A stretch of DNA of 64,000 nt from an uncultured Paracoccaceae bacterium (lineage in GTDB: Bacteria; Pseudomonadota; Alphaproteobacteria; Rhodobacterales; Rhodobacteraceae). Made by a program: the position numbers and the translations under genes. Below are positions 63,138 through 64,000 of this stretch, in pieces (position 1 is the stretch's first letter; every line of letters begins with the position of its first letter). Location: NCBI GenBank assembly GCA_947497065.1, contig CANMEQ010000004.1:248001-312000 (forward strand), read 5' to 3'. The notes under the pieces were generated by a model. It was not told where the DNA came from. It did not search any database and saw nothing but the letters and a program-made list of their open reading frames with translations.

Positions 63138-64000
63138 ATGGAAAACATTCTGGAAACCGCAAAAGGCTATGCGATGACGGCCTTTGATGTGGCGTTCGCA
63201 TGGATTATCGACCCGGCCAATTGGGTCCAGTTTGCGCTGTTGGTCGGTTCCTATCTTGCGGCGGTTCTGATCACGAAAAAGCTAAACCCGAAAATCGTTC
63301 AGCTGCTTACCCCCGCCGAAGGCAGTGAAACAATCTTGGCAAAGGTGCGCAGGTTCGTCCTGCTGTTTCTGCCATTGTTGTTGCCGTTGTTGGCGTTTGG
63401 CCTGACGGCGATTGGTGAACAGGTCACGCGTTCGATCTTTGGCGCAGGCGAGGTGATCGCATTTGGTAAGCGCGTTTTCCTGTTCCTTGCTGTGCGCACT
63501 TTCGCACGGGATATGCTGACCGATCCGTTGCTCAAAATGCTGGGGAAAATGGTCTTGGTGCCTTTGGCGGCATTTTATGCATTGGGCTTCCTCGATCCTT
63601 TGCTCGCGTGGTTGGAAGCAACAATTGTACCGCTGGGCAATATGTCGTTCTCGTTGTTGGGATTGCTGCGGTTCTTTATCGTGGCCTCGGTCATGTTCTG
63701 GTTGGGCCGTTGGTCAAACGATCAAAGTGCGACGATCATTCACAAACAAGAAATGCGCCCAGCAACGCGGCAATTGGCGGCGAAAGCTGCTGAGATTGCC
63801 ATCTTTGGTGTGGCCTTTCTGGTTGCGATGAATATTGCGGGCATCCCGCTCTCGTCATTGGCGGTTCTTACAGGTGCCTTGGGTGTTGGTATCGGTTTTG
63901 GTCTGCAAAAGATCGCGTCAAACTTTGTGTCCGGCGTGATCTTGTTGCTCGAAGGGCAAGCCACCGTGGGGGACTATGTGGAATTGGACGGAGGCGAGAC
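63138..64000 (+). CDS. MscS-family mechanosensitive channel (partial, cut by window end)
   Basis: The frame stays open to the window edge, giving 287 residues. Several hydrophobic helices precede the conserved pore-lining TM3, [22 protein letters not shown], and the start of the cytoplasmic beta domain ([20 protein letters not shown]). The pattern is that of larger MscS/MscK-like channels with extra N-terminal helices. It would release solutes on hypo-osmotic shock. The C-terminal cytoplasmic cage is outside the window. Confidence 0.9.
   Translation, partial: MENILETAKGYAMTAFDVAFAWIIDPANWVQFALLVGSYLAAVLITKKLNPKIVQLLTPAEGSETILAKVRRFVLLFLPLLLPLLAFGLTAIGEQVTRSIFGAGEVIAFGKRVFLFLAVRTFARDMLTDPLLKMLGKMVLVPLAAFYALGFLDPLLAWLEATIVPLGNMSFSLLGLLRFFIVASVMFWLGRWSNDQSATIIHKQEMRPATRQLAAKAAEIAIFGVAFLVAMNIAGIPLSSLAVLTGALGVGIGFGLQKIASNFVSGVILLLEGQATVGDYVELDGGE

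Overview
The window is a chromosomal segment of an alphaproteobacterium, almost certainly a marine Rhodobacteraceae/Roseobacter-group member. The basis is a petABC operon next to glutathione S-transferase genes, a CcrM-type GANTC methylase, DUF2125 and DUF4170 genes, a DciA-type helicase loader, an XrtD-type exosortase and a gene matching the base protein of the gene-transfer-agent (GTA) head spike. Genus cannot be fixed from the sequence. I see no insertion sequence, integrase, rRNA or CRISPR array.

Layout. 1-12.9 kb is housekeeping: a DMT permease, chorismate synthase, a TPP riboswitch with thiBPQ, the cytochrome bc1 operon, two glutathione S-transferases around a PaiB-like protein, and mtaB-dapF. 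A tRNA-Lys and a metallophosphatase follow. 14.2-45.3 kb is one large exopolysaccharide (EPS)/capsule locus. It contains a priming sugar-phosphate transferase, three glycosyltransferases, an AlgD-type sugar-nucleotide dehydrogenase, a Wzy-like polymerase, a Wzx flippase, a Wza-like export protein, a chain-length protein and a CpsD-like kinase. It also holds an exosortase with its usual partners (EpsI domain, TPR lipoprotein, AAA ATPase, outer-membrane barrel), a sulfotransferase, three O-acyltransferases and two beta-helix proteins. 45.3-47.9 kb carries an unusual membrane regulator, small secreted proteins and rnhB. 48-64 kb returns to housekeeping: ccrM, galE, alkB, mutY, dciA, dsbA, lpxK-waaA-DUF4170-cysQ-pmbA, tandem DUF2125 genes, an SDR, a crotonase and a truncated MscS channel.

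The most interesting part is 19.4-29.7 kb, inside the EPS locus. A two-gene unit (26716-28997) looks like the GTA head-spike base and fibre known in Rhodobacter capsulatus as Rcc01079/Rcc01080. The fibre carries SGNH/SASA-like hydrolase motifs (GQSE and D-x-S-H-P). A second gene (20812-22461) has the same motifs and the same following domain, but bears a signal peptide. The two beta-helix proteins form a similar pair: one lipoprotein, and one without a signal peptide that has added PKD- and LamG-like domains. Polysaccharide synthesis, acylation, probable de-acylation and a phage-like polysaccharide-binding spike therefore sit together. My inference is that the locus encodes both the surface polymer and the device by which GTA particles recognise it.

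Several enzymes lack residues expected for catalysis: DapF (Cys to Ser), the WaaA-like protein (Glu to Cys, no membrane anchor) and the crotonase (no catalytic Glu pair).
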